Below, in pieces: positions 18,994 through 28,162 of a DNA stretch of 64,000 nucleotides. The notes under the pieces were generated by a model that was not told where the DNA came from, made no database searches, and was given only the letters and a program-made list of their open reading frames with translations. Both the position numbers and the translations under genes were made by a program. Source of the stretch: Phaeobacter sp. G2 (GTDB lineage Bacteria; Pseudomonadota; Alphaproteobacteria; Rhodobacterales; Rhodobacteraceae); contig CP104100.1 in NCBI GenBank assembly GCA_025163595.1, forward strand, positions 1,426,001 to 1,490,000, in the 5' to 3' direction. The first letter of the stretch is position 1; each line of letters opens with the position of its first letter.

Positions 18994-19626
18994 TCAGGTC
19001 GGGCGGCGCAGCAGCGCGGTGGCCAGTCCCATAGCGATGAGCGCCCCGCCACCGACCCGGGTCAGGTGAGCAATTGCCGTGGGGCGCGCGATCCAGCGCC
19101 GCAACCGATCCGCCAGCAGCGCATAGGCCATGGCATTGACAGCGGCCAGGGCCACGAAGGTGGCAATCAGGGTCACAAACTGCGGTGCCAGCGCATCGCT
19201 TGGACGGATGAACTGCGGCACAAAGGCGATGAAAAAGGCAATGGATTTTGGATTCAGCGCGGTGACCACAGCCATGTGGCCAAAAACCCCGCGCGCGGTG
19301 ACCGCATCCGGGCTGGCCAGGTGCTCCAACCCGCTGCTGCCAGAGGCACTGCGCCACAGCTTGATCCCCAGCCACAAAAGATAGGCCGCCCCGACCCATT
19401 TCAGCGCGGTGAACAGGGTTGCAGAGGTCATGACCAAGGTGCCAAGCCCGGCCAGGGATGCGGTCATGGCGATCAGATCACCAAAGGCCACGCCCAAAGC
19501 AGAGGCCACGGCCACCGGGCGCCCCTTGGACAGGGCATAGCTCAGCACCAGCAGCACGGTGGGGCCAGGGATCAACAGCAGGGCTGCAGAGGCGGCGGCA
19601 AAGGCCAGCCAAAGTGTGACGTCCAT
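18994..19626 (-). CDS. LysE/RhtB family amino acid exporter
   Basis: A 210-residue inner-membrane protein with about six hydrophobic helices. The N-terminal LLLIPGPTVLLVLSYALSKG (about residues 17-36) is the LysE/RhtB signature (IPGPNxxxV), and ALGVAFGDLIAMTASLAGL follows. Members export amino acids or homoserine derivatives; the substrate cannot be read from sequence. It lies 180 bp upstream of apt on the same strand and probably has its own promoter. Confidence 0.88.
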   Translation of the reverse strand: MDVTLWLAFAAASAALLLIPGPTVLLVLSYALSKGRPVAVASALGVAFGDLIAMTASLAGLGTLVMTSATLFTALKWVGAAYLLWLGIKLWRSASGSSGLEHLASPDAVTARGVFGHMAVVTALNPKSIAFFIAFVPQFIRPSDALAPQFVTLIATFVALAAVNAMAYALLADRLRRWIARPTAIAHLTRVGGGALIAMGLATALLRRPT

Positions 19627-19683
19627 TGTATCCCTCTCTTCTCTGCACGCTCAGCACAGCAAAGACAGCGGCTTTGAGGCAGG

Positions 19684-20694
19684 TCAACGGAAAATTTCAG
19701 AGATCCGCCGCATCAGGGCTTCGAGGGGGCCACGGGGAGTGAGGAGCGTCCAAACCCAGGTCAGCATCATCGACAGAGCGCAAAAGCCGAGGCTAAAGCC
19801 AAAGATGGCCTCTGGCGACAGCGACCCATCCAGCTGTCCCATGGCTTCAAGCGTGCCCATGCCCAGCAGAATATGGGCAACATAGAGGCTGAGCGCCATA
19901 CGCCCCGGCGCTGCCAGCCATTCGGCCAGGCCGAACCGATCCAGCAGACCTTGCAGGCGCAACAGGGCTCCGATCATCACACAGGCACTGCCACTGGCGG
20001 CAATCAGGTAACAGGGGCCCGGCGGCAGTGACGCGGTGCCCAGGAGCTCAGCCAGTTGTGGATCCTTGATAATCATACCTGGGAGTGCGGCAAGCAGGCT
20101 GGCGGCCAGCCCCCACAGGATCAACCGGTTTTGCGTTGCCTTTTGTGCCAGATCCTGGCGCCCGATCCACATGCCGAAAAACACAAAGCTGACCCAGGGA
20201 AACACCGGATGCCAGCCGTTAAAAAACGAGTGCCGAAGAAAGCCCTCTAGGGTCCAGAAATCCGAATAGGCGAGGGTCTGCCAATTCCAATGGGCCTCAT
20301 AGTCGAGCAAAATCAGGCCGGCAAAACCAAGCGCCATTGCGGCAAAAGCAGCCAGCAAAAGCCGCTGTGGTGCGGCGTTTAGAAAGGGCAGGGCAACTAG
20401 GAAATACAGGGCGTAAAAATGTAGGATATCCGCCTCAAAGATGGTGAGATTTGCCAAGCCCAAAACAAAAAGCACCCCGGCCCGGGCTGCAACAACCCGT
20501 TTGGGGGGCTGGCTGAGGGTCAGACCGATCCCGGCCAGAATGACAAAGAGGGCGGCGGCACGCCCCTCCAGCGCATTGGTCAGGAGTGAGGCAAAATCGC
20601 TACCTGGGCTCACCTGGGCTGCAATTCTAAAATTCACCAGCACCATGCCGCAAAAGGCAAAAAAACGGGCGATATCCAATCCGTGAAGACGCAT
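19684..20694 (-). CDS. DUF418-type polytopic membrane protein
   Basis: A 336-residue protein with about nine or ten hydrophobic helices. The N-terminus MRLHGLDIARFFAFCGMVLVN (start at 20694) carries the LDxxRxxAxxGMxxVN pattern of the DUF418/heparan-alpha-glucosaminide acetyltransferase-like group. The C-terminal GRMALSLYVAHILLG...LTWVWTLLTPRGPLEALMR is typical of DUF418. The longer open frame would extend the start by 49 residues through the mtnP terminator, so it is rejected. Function is unknown; related proteins may acylate extracytoplasmic sugars. Confidence 0.75.
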   Translation of the reverse strand: MRLHGLDIARFFAFCGMVLVNFRIAAQVSPGSDFASLLTNALEGRAAALFVILAGIGLTLSQPPKRVVAARAGVLFVLGLANLTIFEADILHFYALYFLVALPFLNAAPQRLLLAAFAAMALGFAGLILLDYEAHWNWQTLAYSDFWTLEGFLRHSFFNGWHPVFPWVSFVFFGMWIGRQDLAQKATQNRLILWGLAASLLAALPGMIIKDPQLAELLGTASLPPGPCYLIAASGSACVMIGALLRLQGLLDRFGLAEWLAAPGRMALSLYVAHILLGMGTLEAMGQLDGSLSPEAIFGFSLGFCALSMMLTWVWTLLTPRGPLEALMRRISEIFR

Positions 20695-20764
20695 GTTGTT
20701 ATTATCTCGCCAAAAAACTTGGGGTCGCGTGCTGTCTATCAAGGGATAAAACCGTGGAAAATAA

Positions 20765-20794
20765 AGGGGGCGGTCGAAAAAAAAACCGCCCCCT
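20765..20794 (-). terminator. Rho-independent terminator after mtnP
   Basis: A perfect 10-bp stem AGGGGGCGGT/ACCGCCCCCT with a poly-A/T loop lies 34 bp past the mtnP stop. On the minus strand it is followed by TTATTTTCC. Confidence 0.85.
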
Positions 20795-20827
20795 CTGTGG
20801 TGTTGCCGGGGGTCTGTTGGCGGCAGA

Positions 20828-21706
20828 TTAGCCCAAGACACGCCCAGCCACCGCGTCCAGTTTGGCCAGCAGGGCGGGGTCGCGTTTGTCAGGTGCCGTC
20901 ATCACGGCAAACTCCAGGGCACGATCGCAGCCATGGGGGCAAAGGTCGCGCTGTTTGCCCAGCAGAGCGGGCAGGCGGCGCACCAGGTCGCGGCCATTGT
21001 TGGAGTTGCCCTGAAGGGTGGCCAGAATGTCGCTGATATCCACCGCGCCATGCTCAGGATGCCAGCTGTCATAATCGGTGACCATGGCGATGGAGGCATA
21101 GCAGAGCTCTGCTTCGCGGGCCAGTTTGGCCTCTGGCATATTGGTCATGCCGATAACATCGCAGCCCCAGCTTTCGCGGTACATCTTGCTTTCGGCCATG
21201 GAGGAAAACTGCGGCCCCTCCATACAGAGATAGGTGCCGCCGCGATGCACGGTGACCCCGGCCAATTTGGCGGCCTGCTCGGCCGCATCAGAGAGCCGCG
21301 CACAGGTGGGGTGGGCGGTGCTGACATGGGCGACGCAGCCGGTGCCAAAAAAGCTTTTGTCACGGGCGAAAGTGCGGTCGATGAACTGGTCAACGATGAC
21401 AAAATCCCCCGGCGCCATTTCTTCGCGGAACGATCCGCAGGCAGAGACGGAAAACACATCTGTCGCGCCCAACCGTTTGAGCGCATCAATGTTGGCGCGG
21501 TAGGGGACTTCGGTCGGTGAATGCACATGGCCACGGCCATGGCGCGGCAGAAAGGCCATTTTGACCCCATCCAGATGCCCGGTGAGGATCTGATCCGAGG
21601 GCGTACCCCAGGGGGTGTCGACAGAGACCCATTCAGCGGCTTCCAGCCCGTCGATTTCGTAAATGCCCGAGCCGCCTATGACGGCGATCATGGTGTCCTG
21701 TGTCAC
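20828..21706 (-). CDS. mtnP: S-methyl-5'-thioadenosine phosphorylase
   Basis: A 292-residue purine nucleoside phosphorylase family enzyme that splits methylthioadenosine, a by-product of polyamine or acyl-homoserine-lactone synthesis, into adenine and methylthioribose-1-phosphate. Phosphate-binding segments IGGSGIYEIDGL (residues 10-21) and PRHGRGHVHSPTEVPYRAN (near 54-72), and the MEGPQFSSMAES loop near residue 182 with IGMTNMPEAKLAREAELCYA, match human/archaeal-type MTAP. Adenine produced here would feed Apt at 18275-18814. The gene ends in a clear terminator. Confidence 0.95.
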   Translation of the reverse strand: MTQDTMIAVIGGSGIYEIDGLEAAEWVSVDTPWGTPSDQILTGHLDGVKMAFLPRHGRGHVHSPTEVPYRANIDALKRLGATDVFSVSACGSFREEMAPGDFVIVDQFIDRTFARDKSFFGTGCVAHVSTAHPTCARLSDAAEQAAKLAGVTVHRGGTYLCMEGPQFSSMAESKMYRESWGCDVIGMTNMPEAKLAREAELCYASIAMVTDYDSWHPEHGAVDISDILATLQGNSNNGRDLVRRLPALLGKQRDLCPHGCDRALEFAVMTAPDKRDPALLAKLDAVAGRVLG

Positions 21707-22140
21707 GTGCTACACTCCTGTTTTTCCACTTTACTGGCGCTATACTGGGTTGTGCCTGCCCAGATGTGGTTTGACAACTGCCGGGACTGTGACTGCAGTG
21801 TTTTTGCGCCTCCGGCGGAGGTATTTTTGGCAAGATGAAAGGTTGGGTGCCGCGCGCAAAGGCGGCGGCGTTGTTGTTGGCGGGGTCAACGGCCGCGTGC
21901 CCTACCCAGGGTTCACCAACGCTGGTCATGGTGTCGGGGCTGGTGCCTGGTAGGGGGGCTGTTATGGTGTCTGGGGCTGCGGTTGGCAGCGCAGCTGGCG
22001 ATTGCTGCCTGGAAGTGACGGTTTGCGGACCTGCCTTTGGTTGCGGGCGCGGCAGGAAGGGCTCTGCCCTTGTGCAATCGGCGAATTTCCGCTAGGGGCG
22101 GGCAGCGAACACCAAGCTCCTCCAATCACAGGTATCCCCC
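21707..22140. other. Divergent gap between mtnP and the SulP gene
   Basis: This 434-bp intergenic region contains dispersed element copy B (21809-21840). It also has a G/C-rich stretch that is open in one frame for 86 codons (21835-22095). That frame starts at the ATG inside the repeat element and encodes a low-complexity Gly/Ala/Val/Cys-rich product with no family likeness, so I do not call it. Promoters for both flanking genes must lie here. Confidence 0.5.
21809..21840 (+). repeat. Dispersed intergenic hairpin element, copy B
   Basis: A 13-nt hairpin CCTCCGGCGGAGG is followed by TATTTTTGGCAAGATGAAA. Copy C (45713-45744, minus strand) has the hairpin CCTTCGGCGAAGG with the paired bases changed together. 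The tail differs at only two positions. Confidence 0.65.
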
Positions 22141-23784
22141 ATGAGACGCGCCGCCATGGCCCTGCTGGCCAATCATATTTCCCCGCCGAACCTTTCGATC
22201 ATGCAGGACGAGGGCTGGTCAGTTGCCCGCGTGCGCACCGAGATCCTGTCAGGGTTCACTGTTTCCCTGGCTCTGGTCCCCGAGGCGGTGGCCTTTGCCT
22301 TTGTTGCTGGGGTGCATCCTCTGGTGGGGCTGTATGCTGCTTTTCTGGTGGGGCTGGTCACGGCGCTGATTGGCGGGCGTCCGGGGATGATTTCTGGTGC
22401 CACCGGGGCGCTGGCGGTTGTCATGGTGGCTTTGGTCGCAGAGCACGGGGTTGAGTATCTTTTTGCCACTGTGGTTTTGATGGGTATCCTGCAGGTGATT
22501 GCTGGGGTGATGCATTGGGGGAAATTTATCCGCTTGGTGCCACATCCGGTGATGCTGGGGTTTGTCAACGGCTTGGCGATTGTGATTTTCCTCGCTCAGA
22601 TGACCCAGTTCAAAGTGCCGGGCACAGGGGGCGCTGAGTGGCTGTCGGGCATGCCGATGATGCTGATGCTGGGCCTTGTTGGGCTGACCATGGTGATCAT
22701 CTGGGCGACGCCACGGATCACCTCGATCATTCCGGCGCCATTGGCCGGGATTGGCATTGTGGCCGGGATTGTCATTATCTTTGGCCTGGATGTGCCCCGG
22801 GTGGGGGATATGGCCTCGATCAAGGGGGCTTTGCCGTCCATTCACAACCCCTTTGGCTCCGGGCTCGGCATCTATGGTGACATGCTGGCGCCGTTCAATC
22901 TGGAAACCCTGAAAATCATCCTGCCCTATGCGGTCATTCTGGCCGCCATTGGTCTGATTGAGAGCCTGCTGACCCTGAACCTGGTGGGTGAAATCACCGG
23001 CAAGCGGGGGGGCGCCAGCCAAGAATGTATCGCGCAGGGGACTGCCAATGTGATCACCGGCTTCTTTGGTGGTATGGGCGGCTGTGCCATGATCGGCCAG
23101 TCGATGATCAATGTGAAATCTGGCGGTCGTACCCGGATTGCCGGCATTGTGGCGGCGCTGTGCCTGCTGGCCTTTATCGTGGTGGCCTCGCCGCTGATTG
23201 AGCAGATTCCGCTGGCGGCGCTGGTTGGGGTGATGTTCATGGTGGTGATCGGAACCTTTGCCTGGAACAGCCTGAAGATCATGACCAAAGTTCCGCCCAT
23301 GGATGCCTTTGTGATTGTGTTGGTGACCGTGGTGACGGTGATGAGCGATTTGGCCATTGCGGTTGTAGTGGGTGTGATTGTCTCGGCCCTGGCCTATGCC
23401 TGGAGCAACGCGCGCCGCATTCACGCGATCACCCGGCAATCCGAAAGCGAAGCGGGGGCCAAGGTTTATGAGATCGAAGGGCCGCTGTTCTTTGGCTCTA
23501 CCGACGGGTTTATTGAGCTGTTTGATGTCGAGAATGACCCGGACAAGGTGATTGTCGAGTTTGGCCGCAGCCGCGTGGTTGATCAGTCGGCGTTGCAAGC
23601 CATTGAGGTGATTGCGGGTAAATATGAGGCGGCGGGTAAGGAGCTGATGTTGCGGCACCTTAGCCGTGACTGCCATGAGCTATTGACCAAAGCGGGCCAT
23701 TTGATGATCGATAGCGACGACGATCCAGAGTATCAGGTGGCGGCGGATTATTCTGTCAAGACCGGGGTCCTGGGGGGGCACTAG
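22141..23784 (+). CDS. SulP family anion transporter with STAS domain
   Basis: A 547-residue protein with roughly ten or more membrane helices from residue 35 to about 420 and a cytoplasmic STAS domain at the C-terminus (about 440-540). The N-terminal GFTVSLALVPEAVAFAFVAGVHPLVGLYAAF and GGRPGMISGATGALAVVM are hallmark SulP/Sulfate_transp segments. GGCAMIGQSMINVKSGGRTRIAG is also conserved. Relatives move sulfate, bicarbonate or dicarboxylates (often with Na+ or H+); the shorter first half resembles BicA-like proteins, but the substrate is unproven. A later ATG at 22201 (MQDEGWS) is an alternative start. Confidence 0.9.
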   Translation: MRRAAMALLANHISPPNLSIMQDEGWSVARVRTEILSGFTVSLALVPEAVAFAFVAGVHPLVGLYAAFLVGLVTALIGGRPGMISGATGALAVVMVALVAEHGVEYLFATVVLMGILQVIAGVMHWGKFIRLVPHPVMLGFVNGLAIVIFLAQMTQFKVPGTGGAEWLSGMPMMLMLGLVGLTMVIIWATPRITSIIPAPLAGIGIVAGIVIIFGLDVPRVGDMASIKGALPSIHNPFGSGLGIYGDMLAPFNLETLKIILPYAVILAAIGLIESLLTLNLVGEITGKRGGASQECIAQGTANVITGFFGGMGGCAMIGQSMINVKSGGRTRIAGIVAALCLLAFIVVASPLIEQIPLAALVGVMFMVVIGTFAWNSLKIMTKVPPMDAFVIVLVTVVTVMSDLAIAVVVGVIVSALAYAWSNARRIHAITRQSESEAGAKVYEIEGPLFFGSTDGFIELFDVENDPDKVIVEFGRSRVVDQSALQAIEVIAGKYEAAGKELMLRHLSRDCHELLTKAGHLMIDSDDDPEYQVAADYSVKTGVLGGH

Positions 23785-23816
23785 CGTCCCAAGCCACCCT
23801 GCTGTTGTTGAGCGGT

Positions 23817-23846
23817 CGCGCCCCAGATGGGGCGCGGCTGTTTTGT
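23817..23846 (+). terminator. Rho-independent terminator after the SulP gene
   Basis: An 8-bp stem CGCGCCCC/GGGGCGCG is followed by GCTGTTTTGTTTT. It lies 33 bp after the stop codon, in the convergent gap with the next gene. Confidence 0.78.
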
Positions 23847-23933
23847 TTTAGAGACAGGCCTCTGAAGTGTTGGACCAAGCAGCAGGCTGGAGCTGCTGCT
23901 GGTGTTGGAGGCCCTGACAAGCTGGAGGCCCTG

Positions 23934-24575
23934 TCAGTCGGGGGCGAGGCTTTCCAGCATCTCCAGATCTCCTGCCAGCAGCGCAGGTTCGGCGCGAGCC
24001 AGCAGCTCTTGTGGCCAGTGCCACCATTTCAGCGACAACAGGCGGGCGATCTGAGGCTTGGAAAAGCGAAATCGTTGCAGGCTGGCCGGATTGCCGGTGA
24101 CAATGCCATAGGGCGGGACAGTACCCCGCACCACAGACCCGGCGCCGATGATAGCGCCATCGCCAATACGGGCGCCGGGCAGGATCAGGGCGCCATAGCC
24201 AATCCACACATCATTGCCGATCACGGTGTCGCGGGTGTCTGGCTGAAAACCGGCCATCTGCGCCGGATCAAACACCGGGAACGGATAACAGCTGATGCCA
24301 TCCTGCGCGTGATTGGCGGAGGCGGTGATAAAACGCACCCCATGGGCAATCTGGCAGAACCGCCCAATCACCAGGCGTTCGCGGGCGCCGGCAAAAAGAT
24401 AGGGCGCAAGATGGCTGGCCCAGTCCTGCGGCGGCGCAAAGTCCGAGGCGTAGCTGAACTCGCCAACCTGAAAGTTGGGGTGGGTGATGGCCTGCGACAG
24501 CATCACGGTGCCGGCATGGGCCTGGCCATCGGGGAGGACAATGGGATTGCGTAGGGCGGGATTTGGGAGGGGCAT
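23934..24575 (-). CDS. Hexapeptide-repeat acetyltransferase, Xat/CatB-like
   Basis: A 213-residue left-handed beta-helix acetyltransferase. FCQIAHGVRFITASANHAQDGISCYPFPVF near residues 72-101 includes the catalytic-type histidine (SANHA) and the loop shared with xenobiotic acetyltransferases (Vat, CatB). Hexapeptide repeats follow: TVIGNDVWIGYGALILPGARIGDGAIIGAGSVV. Characterised relatives inactivate streptogramins or chloramphenicol, but many chromosomal homologues acetylate unknown substrates, so resistance is not implied. It is 9 bp downstream of the flavin reductase gene and probably co-transcribed. Confidence 0.87.
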   Translation of the reverse strand: MPLPNPALRNPIVLPDGQAHAGTVMLSQAITHPNFQVGEFSYASDFAPPQDWASHLAPYLFAGARERLVIGRFCQIAHGVRFITASANHAQDGISCYPFPVFDPAQMAGFQPDTRDTVIGNDVWIGYGALILPGARIGDGAIIGAGSVVRGTVPPYGIVTGNPASLQRFRFSKPQIARLLSLKWWHWPQELLARAEPALLAGDLEMLESLAPD

Positions 24576-24584
24576 CAGTGGGGC

Positions 24585-25190
24585 TCAATCATCAGGGCGC
24601 GCCAGCGAGAACACATCCCGCACGACGGTATAATCACGGTAGCCCATGCGGGCCAGGGGGTGGAAAGTTGTGACGTCAAAAATGCCATCGCGCAGGCAGT
24701 CATCGCGCAGGTGAATGCCGGTGACCTCGCCAAAGGCGACGCGGTTTGCCACGCCGGGCAGGGTGACGATCTGGGTTAGTTTGCATTCCAGGGCTGCGGG
24801 GGCACCTTCAATGCGGGCGCAGTTGATGGTGTCGCATTCCACCGCTGTGAGACCTGCATGGGAGAACTCGTCCACCTCTTTGGGCAGCATCTCGGAACTG
24901 GCGTTCATCGCGTCACGCATCTCATAAGCCACGATATTGACGCAGAACACGCCGGTGTCTTCGATGTTTGCAAGGCTGTCCTTGGTGCCGGGTTGGTCGT
25001 CCTTGCTACCGGTGGAGGCAAACATCACCTGCGGCGGCGTATAGGCGACGCCGTTGAAAAAGGAATAGGGGGCGAGATTGTTACTGCCATCCGCTGCGCG
25101 GGAGGATATCCAGCCGATCGGACGAGGGGTGATCAGGGCATTAAAGGGGTTATGCGGCAACCCATGGCCGTCTTCGGGGCGGTAGAACAT
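24585..25190 (-). CDS. Flavin reductase family protein (FMN split barrel)
   Basis: A 201-residue protein of the flavin reductase-like, FMN-binding split-barrel family. PRPIGWISSRAADGSNNLAPYSFFNGVAYTPPQVMFAS (about residues 23-60) is the FMN-binding signature, and DTGVFCVNIV follows. Members reduce FMN with NAD(P)H or bind flavin for partner monooxygenases. It precedes an acetyltransferase gene with a 9-bp gap. The physiological partner is unknown. Confidence 0.88.
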   Translation of the reverse strand: MFYRPEDGHGLPHNPFNALITPRPIGWISSRAADGSNNLAPYSFFNGVAYTPPQVMFASTGSKDDQPGTKDSLANIEDTGVFCVNIVAYEMRDAMNASSEMLPKEVDEFSHAGLTAVECDTINCARIEGAPAALECKLTQIVTLPGVANRVAFGEVTGIHLRDDCLRDGIFDVTTFHPLARMGYRDYTVVRDVFSLARPDD

Positions 25191-25282
25191 GGCGCGACTC
25201 CAATTGTTTGCCCCAGACTTACGCCCGTGCTAGGGCGATTTCCAGCCCCTTGAGGTGAGGGCAGGGACGGAGAGCAAACGGC

Positions 25283-25831
25283 GTGATTGAACTCATGGCA
25301 GAACAGCCCGGCGATCGCTGGGAGGTAGAGGCGCTGTATGATCTGTGCTTTGCGCCGGGACGAGAGGCTTTGTCGTCTTACCGGCTGCGCGATGACGTGC
25401 CACCTGTTCCGGGGTTGAGCCAGGTCGCCCGCGACGAATTGGGCATTCTGGCCGGGGCCATCCGATTCTGGCCCGTCCATATCGAGCCCCCGAGCCCGGC
25501 TGCAGGCGATTTACCCAGCACGGCTTCTGATCCGGTAACAGCACTGCTGTTGGGGCCGGTGGCGGTGCATCCCACCCACCAAGGCGAGGGGCTGGGCGGC
25601 TCGCTTATCCGTGACAGCCTGGCCAAGGCAGCCGAGAAGGGCTGGCACCGGGTCATGCTGGTGGGGGACGCCCCCTACTACAGCCGTTTTGGCTTTGAGC
25701 GGCTGTCGGATGTGGAAATGCCACCGCCCACCAACCCGGAGCGGGTGCTGGGGCTGGGCGCGCAATCCGGGGCCTGGGAAGGGGTCCGGGGCCGGGTTAT
25801 CCGTTGGCAGGGAGCAGAGCTCACGGCCTGA
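25283..25831 (+). CDS. GNAT N-acetyltransferase, YhbS-like
   Basis: A 182-residue acetyltransferase. LLLGPVAVHPTHQGEGLGGSLIRDSL near residue 90 holds the acetyl-CoA binding loop (Q-x-x-G-x-G/A), and VMLVGDAPYYSRFGFERL near residue 127 matches YhbS-type GNATs. The frame opens with GTG at 25283; an ATG 12 bp downstream is an equally possible start. It is divergent from the flavin reductase and followed by an EcsC gene in the same direction. The substrate is unknown. Confidence 0.85.
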   Translation: MIELMAEQPGDRWEVEALYDLCFAPGREALSSYRLRDDVPPVPGLSQVARDELGILAGAIRFWPVHIEPPSPAAGDLPSTASDPVTALLLGPVAVHPTHQGEGLGGSLIRDSLAKAAEKGWHRVMLVGDAPYYSRFGFERLSDVEMPPPTNPERVLGLGAQSGAWEGVRGRVIRWQGAELTA

Positions 25832-25888
25832 CGGACTTGAAACCGGCGTGACGGGAGCCAATCTCTTTGACAGAGAGGGCCAAAGCAC

Positions 25889-26656
25889 ATGAGCGAAATA
25901 CTGCAGCAGTCCCGCAGCCTGTCACCCGGTGAAATAGAGGTCGAACTGGAGGCCCTGGCGCGGCGCTACCGGGCGGCAAGCGGTCTGGGGGTGAACCTGC
26001 TGAATGTGATCGGCGGGCAAGTCGAGAGCTTTTTGGCGCAGATGCCCGCTGGGGCGCGCGCCCAGATGGGGCAGGCCACTGAGCGGGCCTTGCATTTGGC
26101 GATGCAGGCTGCGCGACAGTCACGACGCGTGGTGCCGGGGCAATCGCGTCGGGTGAACCGTTTGGTCAGCACCGCGATGGGGGCAGCCGGCGGGGCTGCC
26201 GGATTGCCGGGAGCCCTGGTCGAGCTGCCCGCCACAACCGCCTTTTTGCTACGCACGATCCAGGATGCCGCTGCGGCCGAAGGATTTGCCCCGAATGCCG
26301 AGAGCGTCATGTTTGATTGCCTGCGGGTCTTTGCCTCGGCGGGACCGCTGGCGCGGGATGATGGCAGCGACACCGCTTTTGTCTCTTTGCGGTTCAGCCT
26401 GTCTGGCCAGGCGCTCAATCAGATCATTGCCACTGTGGCGCCGCGATTGGCCACTGCGATGGGGCAAAAACTTGCCGCTCAATCGGTGCCCATCCTTGGG
26501 GCCGCTGCTGGGGCGACGGTGAACTATGTCTATTGCGGCTACTACCATGAGGTCGCCTTGGTGCATTTTGGCCTGCGCCGCCTTGCGATCGAGGCGGATC
26601 AGCCAGAGGCGGAGCTGCTGGCGAATTTTGTCCGCCGTTTGCCAGTGAAAGGCTAG
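25889..26656 (+). CDS. EcsC family protein
   Basis: A 255-residue protein resembling the EcsC family, named after the third gene of the Bacillus ecs ABC transporter locus, though here there is no transporter gene nearby. The central STAMGAAGGAAGLPGALVELPATTAFLLRTIQDAAAAEGF (about residues 95-134) and the C-terminal VPILGAAAGATVNYVYCGYYHEVALVHFGLRRL match the family. These Ala/Gly-rich segments are amphipathic or membrane-associated. Function is unknown; it probably associates with the membrane. Confidence 0.8.
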   Translation: MSEILQQSRSLSPGEIEVELEALARRYRAASGLGVNLLNVIGGQVESFLAQMPAGARAQMGQATERALHLAMQAARQSRRVVPGQSRRVNRLVSTAMGAAGGAAGLPGALVELPATTAFLLRTIQDAAAAEGFAPNAESVMFDCLRVFASAGPLARDDGSDTAFVSLRFSLSGQALNQIIATVAPRLATAMGQKLAAQSVPILGAAAGATVNYVYCGYYHEVALVHFGLRRLAIEADQPEAELLANFVRRLPVKG

Positions 26657-26842
26657 GATCGAAAACCGGCCGCGGATCACCTGCCTTGCCCCCCAAGGCG
26701 TGAGGTCCGTTGGGTTGCGGAAACAAACAGCGGCCTTTGGCGGGGCATCAGGACAACACCCGGACGGGGCTGCGGCATATTTCCCCTCTTGATCTTGTAT
26801 TTGTTCGCCCGTTAATCAGAAAAGCCTGCTACGAGTAAGAGA

Positions 26843-27403
26843 ATGATAAACTACAGCCTTAAATGCGCCCAAGGGCATAGCTTTGACAGCTGGTTTCAAT
26901 CCGCGTCCGCTTTTGACAAATTGGCGGCAGCCGGTCTGGTCGCCTGTGCCTATTGCGGCAGTAGCAAAGTCGAGAAAGCCATCATGGCGCCACGGGTGCG
27001 CACCGGACGCAAAGCGGTGTCTGGTATGGGGGAGCCAGAGCAAAACCTGCCAGCGACGCCAGAGCATCAAAATACGCCCTCTGCTTCCGCCCAGGGGGAT
27101 GCCCCTGCAGGGGCTGCTGGCCCAGACCGTGGCGCTGAGCGTGGACCGGGCGCGCTGAGCACCCCGATGAGCAGTGAGGCGGCAGAGATGCAAAAGGCCT
27201 TGGGCGATTTGCGCCGCAAGGTGGAAGAAAACTCTGATTATGTGGGTAAGGATTTTGCCAGCGAGGCCCGTGCCATGCATCTGGGTGATGCGCCGGAACG
27301 TGCAATCCATGGCGAGGCCAAGCCGGAAGAGGCCAAGGCCTTGATTGAAGAGGGGATCCCGGTTGTGCCGCTGCCCTTTGGGCGCAGTCGCAAAACCAAC
27401 TAA
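26843..27403 (+). CDS. DUF1178 family protein
   Basis: A 186-residue conserved alphaproteobacterial protein. The N-terminus MINYSLKCAQGHSFDSWFQSASAFDKL and CAYCGSSKVEKAIMAPRV contain spaced cysteines (C8, then CAYC near residue 36) that look like a small zinc-ribbon. The middle (about residues 65-105) is a low-complexity linker. The C-terminus (VGKDFASEARAMHLGDAPERAIHGEA) is the other conserved block. Function is unknown. Confidence 0.85.
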   Translation: MINYSLKCAQGHSFDSWFQSASAFDKLAAAGLVACAYCGSSKVEKAIMAPRVRTGRKAVSGMGEPEQNLPATPEHQNTPSASAQGDAPAGAAGPDRGAERGPGALSTPMSSEAAEMQKALGDLRRKVEENSDYVGKDFASEARAMHLGDAPERAIHGEAKPEEAKALIEEGIPVVPLPFGRSRKTN

Positions 27404-27465
27404 AGGTCTTCACAAATGAACCACCCACAGTATTACCTGTATGACCAAGTGAGAGGCAAATTCTT

Positions 27466-28107
27466 ATGCATGTAGTGATTACCGGTGCAAATCGCGGAAT
27501 TGGCCGCGAGATGGCGTCTCAGTACAGTGGGGCAGGCCATGTGGTGACAGGAACCGCCCGCGATGGCGCATCTGAGGTGACGCTGGATGTGACCGACCCA
27601 GATCAACAGGCACAGTTTGCGGCGCATCTTGGCGATCGTCCGATTGATTTGCTGGTCTGCAACGCGGGGGTCTATCTCGATAAGGGGCTGGCACTGGAAG
27701 ATTATACAGCCGATATCTGGAGCCAGAGCATGGCCGCAAATGTGACCGGGGTGTTTCTGACCGTTCAGGCGCTGTTGCCCAATCTGCGGTTGGGGACGGC
27801 ACCAAAGATCGCAATCATTTCGTCGCAGATGGCCAGCCATGCGCGGGCACCTGGGGGCAGCTATGCCTATCGGGCTTCCAAAGCGGCTGTGCTGAACTTG
27901 GGGCGCAACCTTGCCACCGATCTTAAGCCAGAAGGCATTGCTGTTGGGATCTATCATCCGGGGTGGGTGCGCACGGAAATGGGCGGTGAGGCAGGCGACA
28001 TCAGTGTTGAGGAATCGGCCTCTGGCTTGATCCGGGAATTTGATGCACTAACCATAGAGATCACAGGCTGTTTTCATACCTGGGACGGGCGTATTCACGC
28101 CTACTGA
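27466..28107 (+). CDS. SDR family oxidoreductase
   Basis: A 213-residue short-chain dehydrogenase. The NAD(P)-binding TGANRGIG is at residues 6-13, NAGV near residue 65, and the catalytic pair in YAYRASKAA (Y-x-x-x-K) near residues 131-135, preceded by the serine in IISSQMASH. At 213 residues it is shorter than classical SDRs and resembles the C-factor/sniffer-like group. The substrate is not predictable. It ends 55 bp before a strong bidirectional terminator. Confidence 0.9.
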   Translation: MHVVITGANRGIGREMASQYSGAGHVVTGTARDGASEVTLDVTDPDQQAQFAAHLGDRPIDLLVCNAGVYLDKGLALEDYTADIWSQSMAANVTGVFLTVQALLPNLRLGTAPKIAIISSQMASHARAPGGSYAYRASKAAVLNLGRNLATDLKPEGIAVGIYHPGWVRTEMGGEAGDISVEESASGLIREFDALTIEITGCFHTWDGRIHAY

Positions 28108-28162
28108 CAGGCGGCCGGCGGATGGTTTTGGTGGGTGGTTTTGGCCACCACAAGCGCAACAA

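Noticed and set aside
21835..22095. 86-codon Gly/Ala/Val/Cys-rich frame upstream of the SulP gene
   Set aside because: The start lies inside a dispersed repeat element and the product is low-complexity; no ribosome-binding site or family support.
22249..23676. 475-codon minus-strand frame opposite the SulP gene
   Set aside because: Very His/Asn/Gln-rich product, as expected for the complement of a hydrophobic membrane protein; no start context.
23934..24575. Antibiotic resistance gene (streptogramin/chloramphenicol acetyltransferase)
   Set aside because: Family membership alone does not show resistance; it sits in core genome next to a flavin reductase with no mobile element.
25889..26656. 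ABC transporter locus implied by the EcsC-family protein
   Set aside because: No ATPase or permease gene lies nearby; EcsC-like proteins are common as single genes in proteobacteria.
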